A stretch of 43,871 nucleotides of DNA from Chryseobacterium indologenes (GCA_001013295.1 LAZY01000051.1:1-43871); one strand, 5' to 3'; positions 1 to 6,560 are shown, numbered from the stretch's first letter. Made by a program: numbers and translations. Notes: a model not told the origin generated them from the letters alone.

Positions 1-452
1 AGAGTAAATCTACTCAGTATCTTGGGCTTGGATTTTATATTTTGCTTGAAGCCGTTATTTTTATGCCGCTGCTTTTTATTGCGACCAATATGGCAGGCGG
101 TGGTAATGTGATCTTCCAGGCTGCAACTCTAACGATTGCTATGTTTGCAGGAGTTTCAGCGGTAGCTTTTAGTTCTAAAAGAGATTTTTCTTTTTTAAGA
201 AATATCATTATCATCGGAGGATTTATCTCAATAGGACTTATCGTTGGAGGGATGATCTTCGGTTTTAACCTGGGACTTTGGTTCTCTGTTGGAATGGTGA
301 TCCTTGCTTCGGCTACCATTTTATATCAGACGAGTAAATTAAAAGATTCTTTTGGAACAGAACAGTATGTGGGGGCGGCATTACAGCTTTTTGCTTCTAT
401 TATGCTTTTATTCTGGTACATTTTAAGTATTTTAATGAGCAGAAGAAGCTAA
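1..452 (+). CDS. Bax inhibitor-1/YccA-like membrane protein, 3' part
   Basis: The reading frame is open from the first bases of the window, so the true start lies upstream and only about 149 residues are visible. The visible part is almost entirely hydrophobic, with four to five predicted membrane segments separated by short loops, and ends in a basic tail (MSRRS). The spacing of helices and motifs such as QYLGLGFYILLEA fit the C-terminal half of the Bax inhibitor-1/YccA (UPF0005) family of inner-membrane proteins, which are thought to act in ion leak or stress protection. The TTG at 42 is an internal codon, not a start. A strong terminator follows 26 bases after the stop. The family assignment is by recall of sequence pattern and is moderately sure. 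Confidence 0.65.
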   Translation, partial: SKSTQYLGLGFYILLEAVIFMPLLFIATNMAGGGNVIFQAATLTIAMFAGVSAVAFSSKRDFSFLRNIIIIGGFISIGLIVGGMIFGFNLGLWFSVGMVILASATILYQTSKLKDSFGTEQYVGAALQLFASIMLLFWYILSILMSRRS

Positions 453-477
453 TAGAAATACTTTGATAAAATAGAGG

Positions 478-508
478 TCCCGGTGAATTTTTTCATCGGG
501 ATTTTTTT
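478..508 (+). terminator. Rho-independent terminator of the BI-1-like gene
   Basis: A 10-bp stem (478-487 with 492-501, one G-T pair, TTTT loop) is followed by a T run at 502-508. It sits 26 bases after the stop of the upstream gene. Confidence 0.85.
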
Positions 509-532
509 ATGGGTATAATGGTTTTAAACACA

Positions 533-570
533 AGTGGCACTAATGGTTTCACAAATAACACGATTAGTTA
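533..570. repeat. Degenerate copy of the 'GCCACGAAT...' palindromic repeat
   Basis: The bases here (GGCACTAATG, then CACAAATAA, then CGATTAGT) match the reverse complement of the palindrome at 12961-12996 with a few substitutions and a short insertion. The match suggests a dispersed intergenic repeat; this copy is no longer a good palindrome. Confidence 0.4.
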
Positions 571-748
571 CAAATGCTTGAATGATTCCATGCTATGGCT
601 GGTCCTTAAATCGTATAGATAGCTACAGATTTCAAAGATTCTGAGGATTGTATTTGTTTTTTTTGCTGAATTGATTATGATGCTTTATTAGTGAAATCGG
701 TGCGAAAAAATGATGTTATTGATGCTTACAGGCACGTTGAACCCAAAA

Positions 749-776
749 AATCCTGATGACAGTTCATCGGGATTTT
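749..776 (+). terminator. Hairpin with short T tail
   Basis: An 11-bp stem (749-759 with 764-774, one G-T wobble, loop CAGT) is followed by TTTT. It uses the same TTCATCGGGATT arm as the terminator at 478-508. It lies at the 3' end of the relict minus-strand frame 764-943 and could be a remnant terminator. Confidence 0.5.
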
Positions 777-943
777 AATTGGATATTCTTTACTGTTTTC
801 AATACAATGACTCCTTCATACTTGCTTTGATTCGCTTTTTGAAGTTCTGTTTGTGTGGAAACCGAATGATGTGTTAAAGAATAGGGAAGTATAGGAATGA
901 AGAAAACTTCAGCAATTTTGTGTTTTTGAAATCTTTCAATGAT
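764..943 (-). pseudogene. Relict coding fragment, no start codon
   Basis: A minus-strand frame is open for 59 codons between an in-frame TAA (944-946) and a TGA (764-766), with no ATG, GTG or TTG early enough to make a protein. The translation has protein-like composition, for example STQTELQKANQSKYEGVIVL, and looks like the C-terminal end of a lost gene. It lies just downstream of the DUF6952-like gene. I cannot assign a family. An open frame of this length can also occur by chance. Confidence 0.3.
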
Positions 944-966
944 TTAGTTTTTAAATCATTAAAAAA

Positions 967-1215
967 TTACTTGTCAATAGATCCTAGGACCTTTTGTGCG
1001 AAAGAGTTTAAAGCATCTTTTTCGCTCATTCCGTTCTGTACATTGGCGTGAACCTCTAAAGCTCCGCAAATGTTGGTAATAAGCTCTCCGGCTACATTTA
1101 GATCTTCTTCAGTTGTTCCTCTGAATTCGCTGAAACTTTCTAGAACTTCTAATGTTTTTTCAAGGTTTTCAGGAGTCTGAGTCTGATAAAATTGTCTGAT
1201 TACGGGTAATTTCAT
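967..1215 (-). CDS. DUF6952-like small protein
   Basis: An 82-aa acidic protein without signal peptide or membrane segment. It begins MKLPVIRQF and has a conserved-looking core ELITNICGALEVHANVQNG followed by a short helix ending VLGSIDK. The pattern matches a small flavobacterial family (DUF6952) that I recall sitting next to thioredoxin genes; no biochemical role is known to me. Its ATG overlaps the thioredoxin stop by one base (TAATG), so the two are translationally coupled. It is the last gene of a peroxiredoxin-thioredoxin unit, and a part in redox or peroxide defence is inferred only from that position. Confidence 0.8.
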   Translation of the reverse strand: MKLPVIRQFYQTQTPENLEKTLEVLESFSEFRGTTEEDLNVAGELITNICGALEVHANVQNGMSEKDALNSFAQKVLGSIDK

Positions 1216-1523
1216 TATGCTAATTCATTAAAAAGGTTAATTAAACTTTCTGCCTGGTTAGATTGAACCTGGTTTACCAATTCACCATTTTTGAAGATCG
1301 CGAAAGTAGGTAAGTTGTCTACTTTTGCTAATTTTCTGCTTTCAGGAAGTTTCTCAGCGTCAACATATAAGAATGGAATGCTTTCGTTTTCAGAAGCTAA
1401 TTTTTTGAATTTAGGCTTCATAATTCTGCAGTTTCCACACCATGTTGCTCCATATTGTACAACTACTTTTTCGTTGTCGTTTACTATATTTTGTAATGTA
1501 TCTTCGCTTAATTCTGTGTACAT
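1215..1523 (-). CDS. Thioredoxin-family protein
   Basis: A 102-aa single-domain thioredoxin fold without signal peptide, so cytoplasmic. The redox motif is WCGNC (Cys29, Cys32) rather than the classic WCGPC; the cis-proline region appears as DNLPTFAIFKNG. The Asn in place of Pro should change the redox potential of the active site. It lies 129 bases downstream of a 2-Cys peroxiredoxin on the same strand and is the obvious candidate to re-reduce that enzyme, which is inference from context. The gap between the two holds a large inverted repeat. It is coupled by a 1-base overlap to the following small gene. Confidence 0.92.
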   Translation of the reverse strand: MYTELSEDTLQNIVNDNEKVVVQYGATWCGNCRIMKPKFKKLASENESIPFLYVDAEKLPESRKLAKVDNLPTFAIFKNGELVNQVQSNQAESLINLFNELA

Positions 1524-1544
1524 AGGTTAAATTTTAAGAATTAA

Positions 1545-1633
1545 AATTTAACAATGTAACAATTTAATAGTGTGTCAGTGTACCAATAAAAAATAGCTAT
1601 TGCTACAAAGATGCATTGTTACATTGTTAAATT
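1545..1633. repeat. 19-bp perfect inverted repeat between prx and trx
   Basis: The arms AATTTAACAATGTAACAAT (1545-1563) and its exact reverse complement (1615-1633) flank a 51-bp spacer. A further copy of the core ATTGTTAAATT lies at 1639-1649. The repeat sits between the peroxiredoxin stop and the thioredoxin start. It could fold in the transcript and tune expression of the downstream genes, or be a dispersed AT-rich intergenic repeat. Confidence 0.8.
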
Positions 1634-1652
1634 ACTTGATTGTTAAATTGAA

Positions 1653-2285
1653 TTAGTTCTTCGCTAAGTATTCTGCAGTAGAAGTTCTGTCAGCTTTCAT
1701 AGCGTCTTTTCCTTCTTCCCAGTTTGCAGGACATACTTCACCGTGTTTTTGAACGTGAGTGTAAGCGTCAATTAATCTTAAGAATTCTTTTACGTTTCTA
1801 CCTAGAGGCATATCGTTTACCGCTTCGTGGAAGATTTTTCCAGTTTCGTCGATAAGGTAAGTTGCTCTATAAGTTACGTTAGAACCTGTGAAAACTTCTT
1901 CTCCTTCTTCGTTGTATTCGAAATCCTGATCTACGATTCCTAGTGTGTTAGCCAATTGTCTGTGCGTATCAGCTAAAAGTGGATAAGTAACTCCTTCGAT
2001 ACCTCCGTTATCTTTTGGTGTGTTCAACCATGCGAAGTGTACTTCGTTAGTGTCACAAGATGCACCGATTACTTTAGTGTTTCTTTTTTCGAATTCACCT
2101 AAAGCCTCCTGAAAAGCGTGAAGCTCAGTAGGACATACGAAAGTGAAATCTTTAGGGTACCAGAACAAAAGAACTTTTTGTTGGTTGTTTACTGCTTCAT
2201 CAAGGATGTTGATTCTAAGATCGTCACCCATTTCAGACATTGCATCGATTGTTAAATTCGGGAATTTTTTTCCTACTAAAGACAT
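1653..2285 (-). CDS. Typical 2-Cys peroxiredoxin (AhpC/Prx1 class)
   Basis: A 210-aa cytoplasmic enzyme that reduces hydrogen peroxide, organic peroxides or peroxynitrite using thiols. The peroxidatic cysteine is Cys51 in DFTFVCPTE, with Thr48 of the PxxxT/SxxC motif region and Arg140 (TYRATYLID) placed as in the family. The resolving cysteine is Cys185 in HGEVCPANW. An extended C-terminal tail follows, as in eukaryote-like Prx1 enzymes that can be over-oxidised. It is the first gene of the minus-strand unit with thioredoxin and the DUF6952-like gene, which suggests thioredoxin is its reductant. A good Bacteroidota promoter lies upstream at 2318-2349. Confidence 0.96.
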   Translation of the reverse strand: MSLVGKKFPNLTIDAMSEMGDDLRINILDEAVNNQQKVLLFWYPKDFTFVCPTELHAFQEALGEFEKRNTKVIGASCDTNEVHFAWLNTPKDNGGIEGVTYPLLADTHRQLANTLGIVDQDFEYNEEGEEVFTGSNVTYRATYLIDETGKIFHEAVNDMPLGRNVKEFLRLIDAYTHVQKHGEVCPANWEEGKDAMKADRTSTAEYLAKN

Positions 2286-2317
2286 AATTTTCTGTTTTTA
2301 TATTTAAATTTCTTATG

Positions 2318-2349
2318 CAAATATAGAAAAGATTCGTCTATCGAACAAA
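2318..2349 (-). promoter_or_regulatory. Bacteroidota-type promoter of the peroxiredoxin unit
   Basis: On the minus strand the -7 box is TATATTTG (2318-2325), a perfect TAnnTTTG, with TTTG at 2346-2349 and a 20-base spacer. It lies 33 bases upstream of the peroxiredoxin ATG. Confidence 0.65.
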
Positions 2350-2395
2350 TGATTTTCGATAAATAAAATCTATAATTGTTTTTGATAGTTGTTAA

Positions 2396-2426
2396 AGCAA
2401 AAGCCCTGGTTTCAGGGCTTTTGCTT
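2396..2426 (-). terminator. Orphan terminator hairpin upstream of the peroxiredoxin
   Basis: A perfect 13-bp stem (2396-2408 with 2413-2425, loop GTTT). No living gene ends here: the next intact gene to the right on the minus strand is at 3351. It directly follows the stop of a relict minus-strand frame (2430-2552), so it probably terminated that lost gene. Confidence 0.75.
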
Positions 2427-2429
2427 ATT

Positions 2430-2552
2430 TTAATAACCAAATATTTCTGTTAAGTTGAGCTTTTTTACTTTACCCAATTTTTGCATATCGGCCTCATTTA
2501 TTATATCTTGGGTGTGCTAGATTCTTATATGGATCATAAATGTAAACTTTTT
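2430..2552 (-). pseudogene. Relict 3' end of a lost gene
   Basis: Two overlapping minus-strand frames read like one protein tail split by a frameshift near 2498-2510: KVYIYDPYKNLAHPRYN, then NEADMQKLGKVKKLNLTEIF followed by GY and TAA at 2430-2432. The stop is directly followed by the orphan terminator at 2396-2426. I do not recognise the family. The 5' part is missing and the IS remnant begins 35 bases further right, so insertion of that element and later decay may have removed it. Confidence 0.4.
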
Positions 2553-2641
2553 AGTTTTTCAAATTACAAAGTAATTTTGGTGAAATAAACAAGATGAGGC
2601 TGTCTCAAAAGTGAGGCAGTCTTTTTTTTGATCATAAAAAA

Positions 2642-2661
2642 AGGAAAGCTTTTGCTTTCCT
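2642..2661 (-). terminator. Small hairpin inside the IS left end
   Basis: A perfect 8-bp stem (2642-2649 with 2654-2661, TTTT loop) has a run of A on its left, which reads as a T run on the minus strand. It would block transcription leaving or entering the element. Confidence 0.5.
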
Positions 2662-2701
2662 AATATTTGCAAATTGATTAATTTGCTGTGTGTTAAGTAA
2701 T

Positions 2702-3194
2702 TCAAAGGTAGTCTTTAAAGATTATAATCCCAAGCAAAATTTTCTTTTTCCTTTCCTTCTAATTTGTCGGAGCTGATAGAAAATAATCATCCTGTACGAA
2801 CTGTTTCAGCTGTTATAGATGGTCTGGACCTCAGTAATTTACTGTGGAATTATAAGCCCGGTGGCACATCGGTGTATCATCCTAAAATGCTTTTGAAAGC
2901 ATTGCATCAAGTATAATTATTTTGATAAAGATCAGAAAACCAAAACTATAACCTCTTCGCCTTCTAACCCAAAACTTTCAAAACTCAGGCATAAGTTTCA
3001 TAAGCTTCTCAATACAAAACGGGGCATAATGCTCAGAAAACAAAGGTGCCACGATGTAGAACCTGTTTTTGCTCAGATCAAGCATAACAAAGGGTTTAAA
3101 AGATTTTTTCTCAGAGGTTCAAAATAAAGTCGAAATAGAAACCGGCTTGATTGCTATTGCGCATAATCTTAGAAAATTAGCGCTTGCAGGGTAA
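2702..3194 (+). pseudogene. IS1182-family transposase remnant
   Basis: The N-terminal piece reads FKDYNPKQNFLFP (from 2714), then after a 1-base frameshift LSELIENNHPVRTVSAVIDG and LDLSNLLWNYKPGGTSVYHP up to about 2900. The frame then jumps at about 2900-2906 straight to KYNYFDKDQKTKT, which belongs far downstream in a normal transposase, so several hundred codons are deleted. A second gap precedes RKQRCHDVEPVFAQIKHNKG and FKRFFLRG, the conserved C-terminal DDE-domain end. A last frameshift at about 3125 gives VEIETGLIAIAHNLRKLALA and the stop at 3192-3194. The family match rests on these blocks and is strong; the gene is dead. Confidence 0.85.
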
Positions 3195-3292
3195 AATCTG
3201 TTCTTTTTTTAAAAAATACATCCACAACTCATCAAAAAACTAAATCCTAAATAATTAAATACAAAACTAAGTCCCTTACAAAAAATTGTAAT

Positions 3293-3322
3293 AAAAAAGA
3301 GACTGTCTTTTGAGACAGCCTC
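3293..3322 (-). terminator. Terminator of the GG-leader peptide gene, within the IS right end
   Basis: The stem CTGTCT/AGACAG (3303-3308, 3313-3318) extends past one mismatch by GAG/CTC (3299-3301, 3320-3322). The A run at 3293-3298 reads as a T tail on the minus strand. It lies about 30 bases after the stop of the peptide gene and coincides with the right inverted repeat of the IS remnant. Confidence 0.65.
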
Positions 3323-3350
3323 ATCTTGTTTGTTTTTATGTTGTCCAATT

Positions 3351-3542
3351 TTAGCCACCACCATTATACTGTATAGCTGTTTGCACAGTTCCATTACAAG
3401 CACTTGGTGCAGCACAAGCCGCCAATGGATCTTCAACATTAGAAGAGACGCTGGCTGTTCTTGGCCCCTGACATATACAAATCCATCTCCCACCATTAAC
3501 CATCTGCAAGTCTTTTCTTGTTAATTTTTTTACGTTTTTCAT
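3351..3542 (-). CDS. GG-leader (bacteriocin-like) secreted peptide
   Basis: A 63-aa peptide with the leader MKNVKKLTRKDLQMVNGG, a basic helix ending in the double-glycine site (Gly17-Gly18) at which C39-peptidase ABC transporters cut. The 45-residue core is rich in small residues, carries four cysteines (22, 24, 43, 49) in the spacing CxC...C...C, and ends in NGGG. This layout fits the 'bacteriocin-like' short leader peptides that I know to be common in Chryseobacterium. No transporter, modifying enzyme or immunity gene is visible nearby, so export would have to use machinery elsewhere. It has its own candidate promoter and terminator. The GG-leader call is firm; any antibacterial activity is inference. 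Confidence 0.75.
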   Translation of the reverse strand: MKNVKKLTRKDLQMVNGGRWICICQGPRTASVSSNVEDPLAACAAPSACNGTVQTAIQYNGGG

Positions 3543-3563
3543 ATTGCTTTGATTTTGTTTTTC

Positions 3564-3594
3564 CTAATGTAGTGATAAAAGTTGATGTGGGCAA
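3564..3594 (-). promoter_or_regulatory. Candidate promoter of the GG-leader peptide gene
   Basis: On the minus strand TACATTAG (3564-3571, one mismatch to TAnnTTTG) has TTG 20 bases upstream (3592-3594). It lies between the aminotransferase stop and the peptide start, so the peptide need not depend on read-through. Confidence 0.35.
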
Positions 3595-3608
3595 TATATA
3601 TAACGATT

Positions 3609-4802
3609 TTAATTAAACTTTTCCAACAATTCTTTGATTCTTCTCATTGCTTCTCTCAGTTCTTCCTCAGAAGCAGCATAGGAAAATCTGATGCACTCCG
3701 GGCTTCCGAAAGAATAACCGCCTACACATCCTACATGAGCGTTTTCAAGAAGGAACATGGCGAAATCGTCTGAATTGTTGATTTCAGTTCCATTCAGTGT
3801 TTTTCCGATATAATGGGAAATGTCCGGGAAGAAATAGAATGCAGCTTTTGGAAGCAATACCTTGAATCCTGGAATCTCCTGGATCAGCTCATACACAAGG
3901 TCTCTTCTCTTTTTGAAAGCATCAATCATGTATCTGTATTCAGACGGATCTGTTTTTAAAGCGGTAATAGATGCTCTCTGAGCCATAGTATTGGCGCCAC
4001 TGGTCATCTGGCCCTGAACCTTTTCACAAGCCTTTGCCAGCCATTCCGGACATGCAGAATACCCAATTCTCCATCCTGTCATTGCAAAAGCTTTCGACAT
4101 TCCGTTAATCACGGCAGTCTGTTCATATACTTCCGGAAACTGAGCGATGGAAGTTGTTTTTGTTTCATAATTGATGAATTCATAGATCTCATCAGAGATG
4201 ATGGTCACATGAGGATATTTCGCAACTACTTTCGCGATGGATTTCAATTCATCATAAGTATAATATCCTCCTGACGGATTACATGGAGAACTGAAAAGGA
4301 TCGCTTTTGTTTTATCGGTGATGGCTTCTTCAAGCTGTTCAGCAGTTACTTTAAAATCCGTTACGTAAGAGGTAGGAAGCATTACAGAATGTCCACCCAT
4401 CATTTTTACCATTTCATCATAGCTTACCCAGTACGGAGCCGGAAGCAGAACTTCATCTCCATCATTGATGATGGCTGCCAATACATTTAAAATAGCTTGT
4501 TTGGCACCATTGGAAACACAGATTTGAGTAGGCTTGTATTCCAGATTGTTGTCTCTCTTTAGTTTATATGCAATAGCCTCACGAAGTTCAAGGAATCCCG
4601 GAACAGGAGAGTAGTGGCTGTAATTTTGGTTGATGGCATCGAAAGCAGCCTGTTTGATATTGTCCGGAACATCAAAATCCGGTTCACCAAGAGTTAAGCT
4701 GATCACGTCTATTCCGCTGGCTTTCATTTCTCTGGCTTTATTTGACATTACAAAAGTCTGTGAGTATCCTAATCTTTTTACTCTATCTGAAAGTTTATCC
4801 AT
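3609..4802 (-). CDS. PLP-dependent class I/II aminotransferase (aspartate aminotransferase-like)
   Basis: A 397-aa cytoplasmic enzyme of fold type I that transfers amino groups between an amino acid (probably aspartate or an aromatic) and a keto acid. The PLP lysine is Lys237 in NGMSKAFAMTGWRIG. Asn175 (PCNPSG), Asp204 and Tyr207 (SDEIYE) and the carboxylate-binding arginine near the C-terminus (ECIRFSYA) are present. I chose the ATG at 4802 (MDKLSDRV) over the in-frame ATG at 4826, because the -7 box TATATTTG (4824-4831) covers the latter and the extra residues MLKFKKKY look like leader DNA. It stands alone; the next gene downstream has its own promoter. The exact substrate cannot be read from the sequence. 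Confidence 0.93.
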   Translation of the reverse strand: MDKLSDRVKRLGYSQTFVMSNKAREMKASGIDVISLTLGEPDFDVPDNIKQAAFDAINQNYSHYSPVPGFLELREAIAYKLKRDNNLEYKPTQICVSNGAKQAILNVLAAIINDGDEVLLPAPYWVSYDEMVKMMGGHSVMLPTSYVTDFKVTAEQLEEAITDKTKAILFSSPCNPSGGYYTYDELKSIAKVVAKYPHVTIISDEIYEFINYETKTTSIAQFPEVYEQTAVINGMSKAFAMTGWRIGYSACPEWLAKACEKVQGQMTSGANTMAQRASITALKTDPSEYRYMIDAFKKRRDLVYELIQEIPGFKVLLPKAAFYFFPDISHYIGKTLNGTEINNSDDFAMFLLENAHVGCVGGYSFGSPECIRFSYAASEEELREAMRRIKELLEKFN

Positions 4803-4823
4803 GTATTTTTTTTTGAATTTTAA

Positions 4824-4831
4824 CAAATATA
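4824..4831 (-). promoter_or_regulatory. -7 box of the aminotransferase gene
   Basis: TATATTTG on the minus strand is a perfect TAnnTTTG, 21 bases before the chosen ATG. No clear TTG is seen 17-20 bases upstream, so the -33 element is weak. Confidence 0.5.
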
Positions 4832-4979
4832 TAATAAAAACGTGGCGTGAGAAGTATAAAAACGGGTTCAGTTTAAAGATTTTTGTCAGGTTTTGATCAA
4901 ATCACCATTTTTAGAAATAATAATACTTCTCTTGGCTGGTTTGTTTGATTTTAATTCTATTTTAGCAAAAACTTATTCT

Positions 4980-5819
4980 ATGAAGAAAATATTGAGTATC
5001 CTTTTTTTACTCTCTTTATCACTTTTTTCTGCCCAGAATTATCGCTTTGTGTATGAATATAAAATGAAAAATGAGATCTATAGTGACTCATTGGTTACAG
5101 ATTATATGGCCCTTGATACAGACGGAAAGAAGTCTTATTTTTATAATTTGACTAAATATGAACGGGATTCGGCATACGCCGTCAATAAAAATTTCGGAAC
5201 GTTATTTAAAAAAGGCTATGACAGAAACCTCAGTTATCTTATTGAGAAAGATTTTTCTAAAAAAACGATCAGCTTTTATGATAAATTTAAAAGTGTAGAT
5301 TTGGTAACAACGGATAATGAAGTGCCTGTATGGAAGATTGAAAAAGAATTTGCAAAGATCAATAATATGAATTGTCAAAAGGCTGTGGCGGATTATAAAG
5401 GCCGAATCTGGGAAGCATGGTTTTCTAAAGATTACCCAATCAGTGATGGACCTTATAAATTCAGTGGTCTGCCAGGACTTGTTGTGAAGGTAAGAGATAA
5501 AGAAAATCAACATCAGTTTAATCTCATTCAAATCAAAAAAATGAAAACGATGTTTGATCTTGTACCGAAAAAAGGCAAAACAATGACTGATGCAGAATAT
5601 AAAAAGCTTATGAAAAACTATACTTTCATCCCTGCAGAAGACTTTGAAGCATTCAATGTAGATAAAAAAGCAGGTACAATAGGAGTGCAGCTAAAGGATG
5701 GATATGCTGTACAGTATAATATCAAAGAGCTGGAAATGGCCAAAAGAGCCGGTGAAAATATTGATGATGAAATCATCAGAAGACTTAAAAGAACAGATAA
5801 CCCCATCGAAAGAGATTGA
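4980..5819 (+). CDS. GLPGLI-family secreted protein
   Basis: A 279-aa protein with a Sec signal peptide (MKKILSILFLLSLSLFSAQ) and the name-giving motif near residues 161-165, here GLPGLV in the context GPYKFSGLPGLVVKV. GLPGLI proteins are abundant, secreted or outer-membrane-associated proteins of Bacteroidota with no known enzyme activity; some neighbour TonB-dependent receptors, but this one does not. The middle holds a WEAWFSKDYPISDGP segment typical of the family. I chose the ATG at 4980 because the longer frame from 4893 adds residues with no function before the signal peptide. A terminator follows at 5834-5858. Confidence 0.9.
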   Translation: MKKILSILFLLSLSLFSAQNYRFVYEYKMKNEIYSDSLVTDYMALDTDGKKSYFYNLTKYERDSAYAVNKNFGTLFKKGYDRNLSYLIEKDFSKKTISFYDKFKSVDLVTTDNEVPVWKIEKEFAKINNMNCQKAVADYKGRIWEAWFSKDYPISDGPYKFSGLPGLVVKVRDKENQHQFNLIQIKKMKTMFDLVPKKGKTMTDAEYKKLMKNYTFIPAEDFEAFNVDKKAGTIGVQLKDGYAVQYNIKELEMAKRAGENIDDEIIRRLKRTDNPIERD

Positions 5820-5833
5820 AAAACAGAAAAAAG

Positions 5834-5858
5834 ACTGCAAAATGAGCAGTGTTTTTTT
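5834..5858 (+). terminator. Terminator after the GLPGLI gene
   Basis: The stem ACTGC/GCAGT (5834-5838, 5846-5850) with a 7-base loop is followed by G and seven T. Confidence 0.7.
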
Positions 5859-5875
5859 ATATATGGTCTTTAAAG

Positions 5876-5906
5876 TTTGAATAAAGCCAATAAAAACTTA
5901 TTTTTG
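5876..5906 (+). promoter_or_regulatory. Promoter of rsmG
   Basis: TTTG (5876-5879), a 19-base spacer and TATTTTTG (5899-5906), a perfect match to the Bacteroidota consensus. It ends 18 bases before the rsmG ATG, which supports the start at 5925. Confidence 0.8.
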
Positions 5907-5924
5907 CAGACTATAATAATTCAC

Positions 5925-6560
5925 ATGTCTACATCGTTACTAATAAAATACTTTCCGGATCTTACAGAAACACAATTGGAACAGTTTGCCAAACTGGAAA
6001 CTCTGTACAACGAATGGAATGAAAAGATCAACGTAATTTCCAGAAAAGATATGGAATCGCTGTATGAAAAGCATATTCTGCACTCTCTGGGAATTGCCAA
6101 AGTGATGGAATTTGCTCCGGGAACTAAAGTACTGGATATTGGAACCGGGGGAGGATTTCCTGGGATTCCTTTAGCTATTTTATTCCCTGAAACCCAGTTT
6201 ACCCTTATTGATTCTATCGGGAAGAAGATCAGCGTGGTAAATGCTGTAGCAGAAGGAGTGGGGCTTACCAATGTAACGGCCATCCACGGAAGAGCTGAAA
6301 AATTGAAAGATAAATTCCACTTTGTAGTCAGCAGAGCGGTGACCCAGATGCCGGAATTTTTAAGATGGCTGAAAGGAAAGTTTGAAAAAGAACAGTTTAA
6401 TTCCAAGCACAACGGGATCTTATACTTAAAAGGCGGTGATCTTGCAGAAGAACTTGCCGGACTTAAATGTGAGATTTTCAACCTTAAACACTATTTTGAT
6501 GAAGAGTTTTTTGATACAAAAAAAGTAGTTTATGTATCAAAAGGTAATTTTAATTCCTGA
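5925..6560 (+). CDS. rsmG: 16S rRNA (guanine-527-N7)-methyltransferase RsmG
   Basis: A 211-aa SAM-dependent methyltransferase that modifies G527 in the decoding region of 16S rRNA; loss is known to give low-level streptomycin resistance in other bacteria. The N-terminal helices carry the family signature WNEKINVISRKD, followed by the SAM-binding loop VLDIGTGGGFPGIPLAI (about residues 69-85). Next come the second acidic motif (LIDSIGKK) and the C-terminal VSRAV segment. Length is normal for the family. The start at 5925 (MSTSLL) is chosen because the promoter -7 box lies between it and the earlier in-frame TTG at 5877. It is transcribed as a single gene. Confidence 0.96.
   Translation: MSTSLLIKYFPDLTETQLEQFAKLETLYNEWNEKINVISRKDMESLYEKHILHSLGIAKVMEFAPGTKVLDIGTGGGFPGIPLAILFPETQFTLIDSIGKKISVVNAVAEGVGLTNVTAIHGRAEKLKDKFHFVVSRAVTQMPEFLRWLKGKFEKEQFNSKHNGILYLKGGDLAEELAGLKCEIFNLKHYFDEEFFDTKKVVYVSKGNFNS

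Larger units (their letters stand above)
453..966. other. Gene-free stretch with decayed sequence
   Basis: This 514-bp gap has no intact gene. From left to right it holds the terminator at 478-508, a degenerate copy of a palindromic intergenic repeat at about 533-570, a second hairpin at 749-774, and an open minus-strand frame without a start codon at 764-943. Between 570 and 740 I see nothing I can name, although a 33-codon open minus-strand stretch suggests further relict coding DNA. Confidence 0.6.
2587..3331 (+). mobile_element. Decayed IS1182-family element with intact ends
   Basis: A perfect 25-bp inverted repeat (2587-2611 and 3307-3331) bounds 745 bp. The core GAGGCTGTCTCAAAAG is what I know as an IS1182-type end. 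Inside lie recognisable N- and C-terminal pieces of an IS1182 transposase on the plus strand. A full element should be about twice as long, so it has lost its middle and cannot transpose on its own. The ends are still perfectly matched, so it might be mobilised in trans if an intact relative exists elsewhere in the genome. Confidence 0.8.
2286..3350. other. Gene graveyard between peroxiredoxin and GG-leader peptide
   Basis: This 1.07-kb stretch has no intact gene. In order it carries the peroxiredoxin promoter, an orphan terminator (2396-2426), the 3' remains of a minus-strand gene (2430-2552), and a decayed IS1182-family element (2587-3331) bounded by a perfect 25-bp inverted repeat. The right end of that element also works as the terminator of the minus-strand peptide gene at 3351-3542. 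Confidence 0.8.

Noticed and set aside
1291..1530. Plus-strand frame opposite thioredoxin
   Set aside because: It is the antisense shadow of a clear thioredoxin gene, without promoter or features of its own.
3209..3496. Longer minus-strand frame overlapping the GG-leader gene
   Set aside because: It lies in a different frame over the terminator, IS end and peptide gene, with no recognisable features; the 63-aa peptide with a canonical leader explains the region better.
4893..4979. N-terminal extension of the GLPGLI protein
   Set aside because: It puts 29 residues before an obvious signal peptide; the ATG at 4980 gives a normal export signal.
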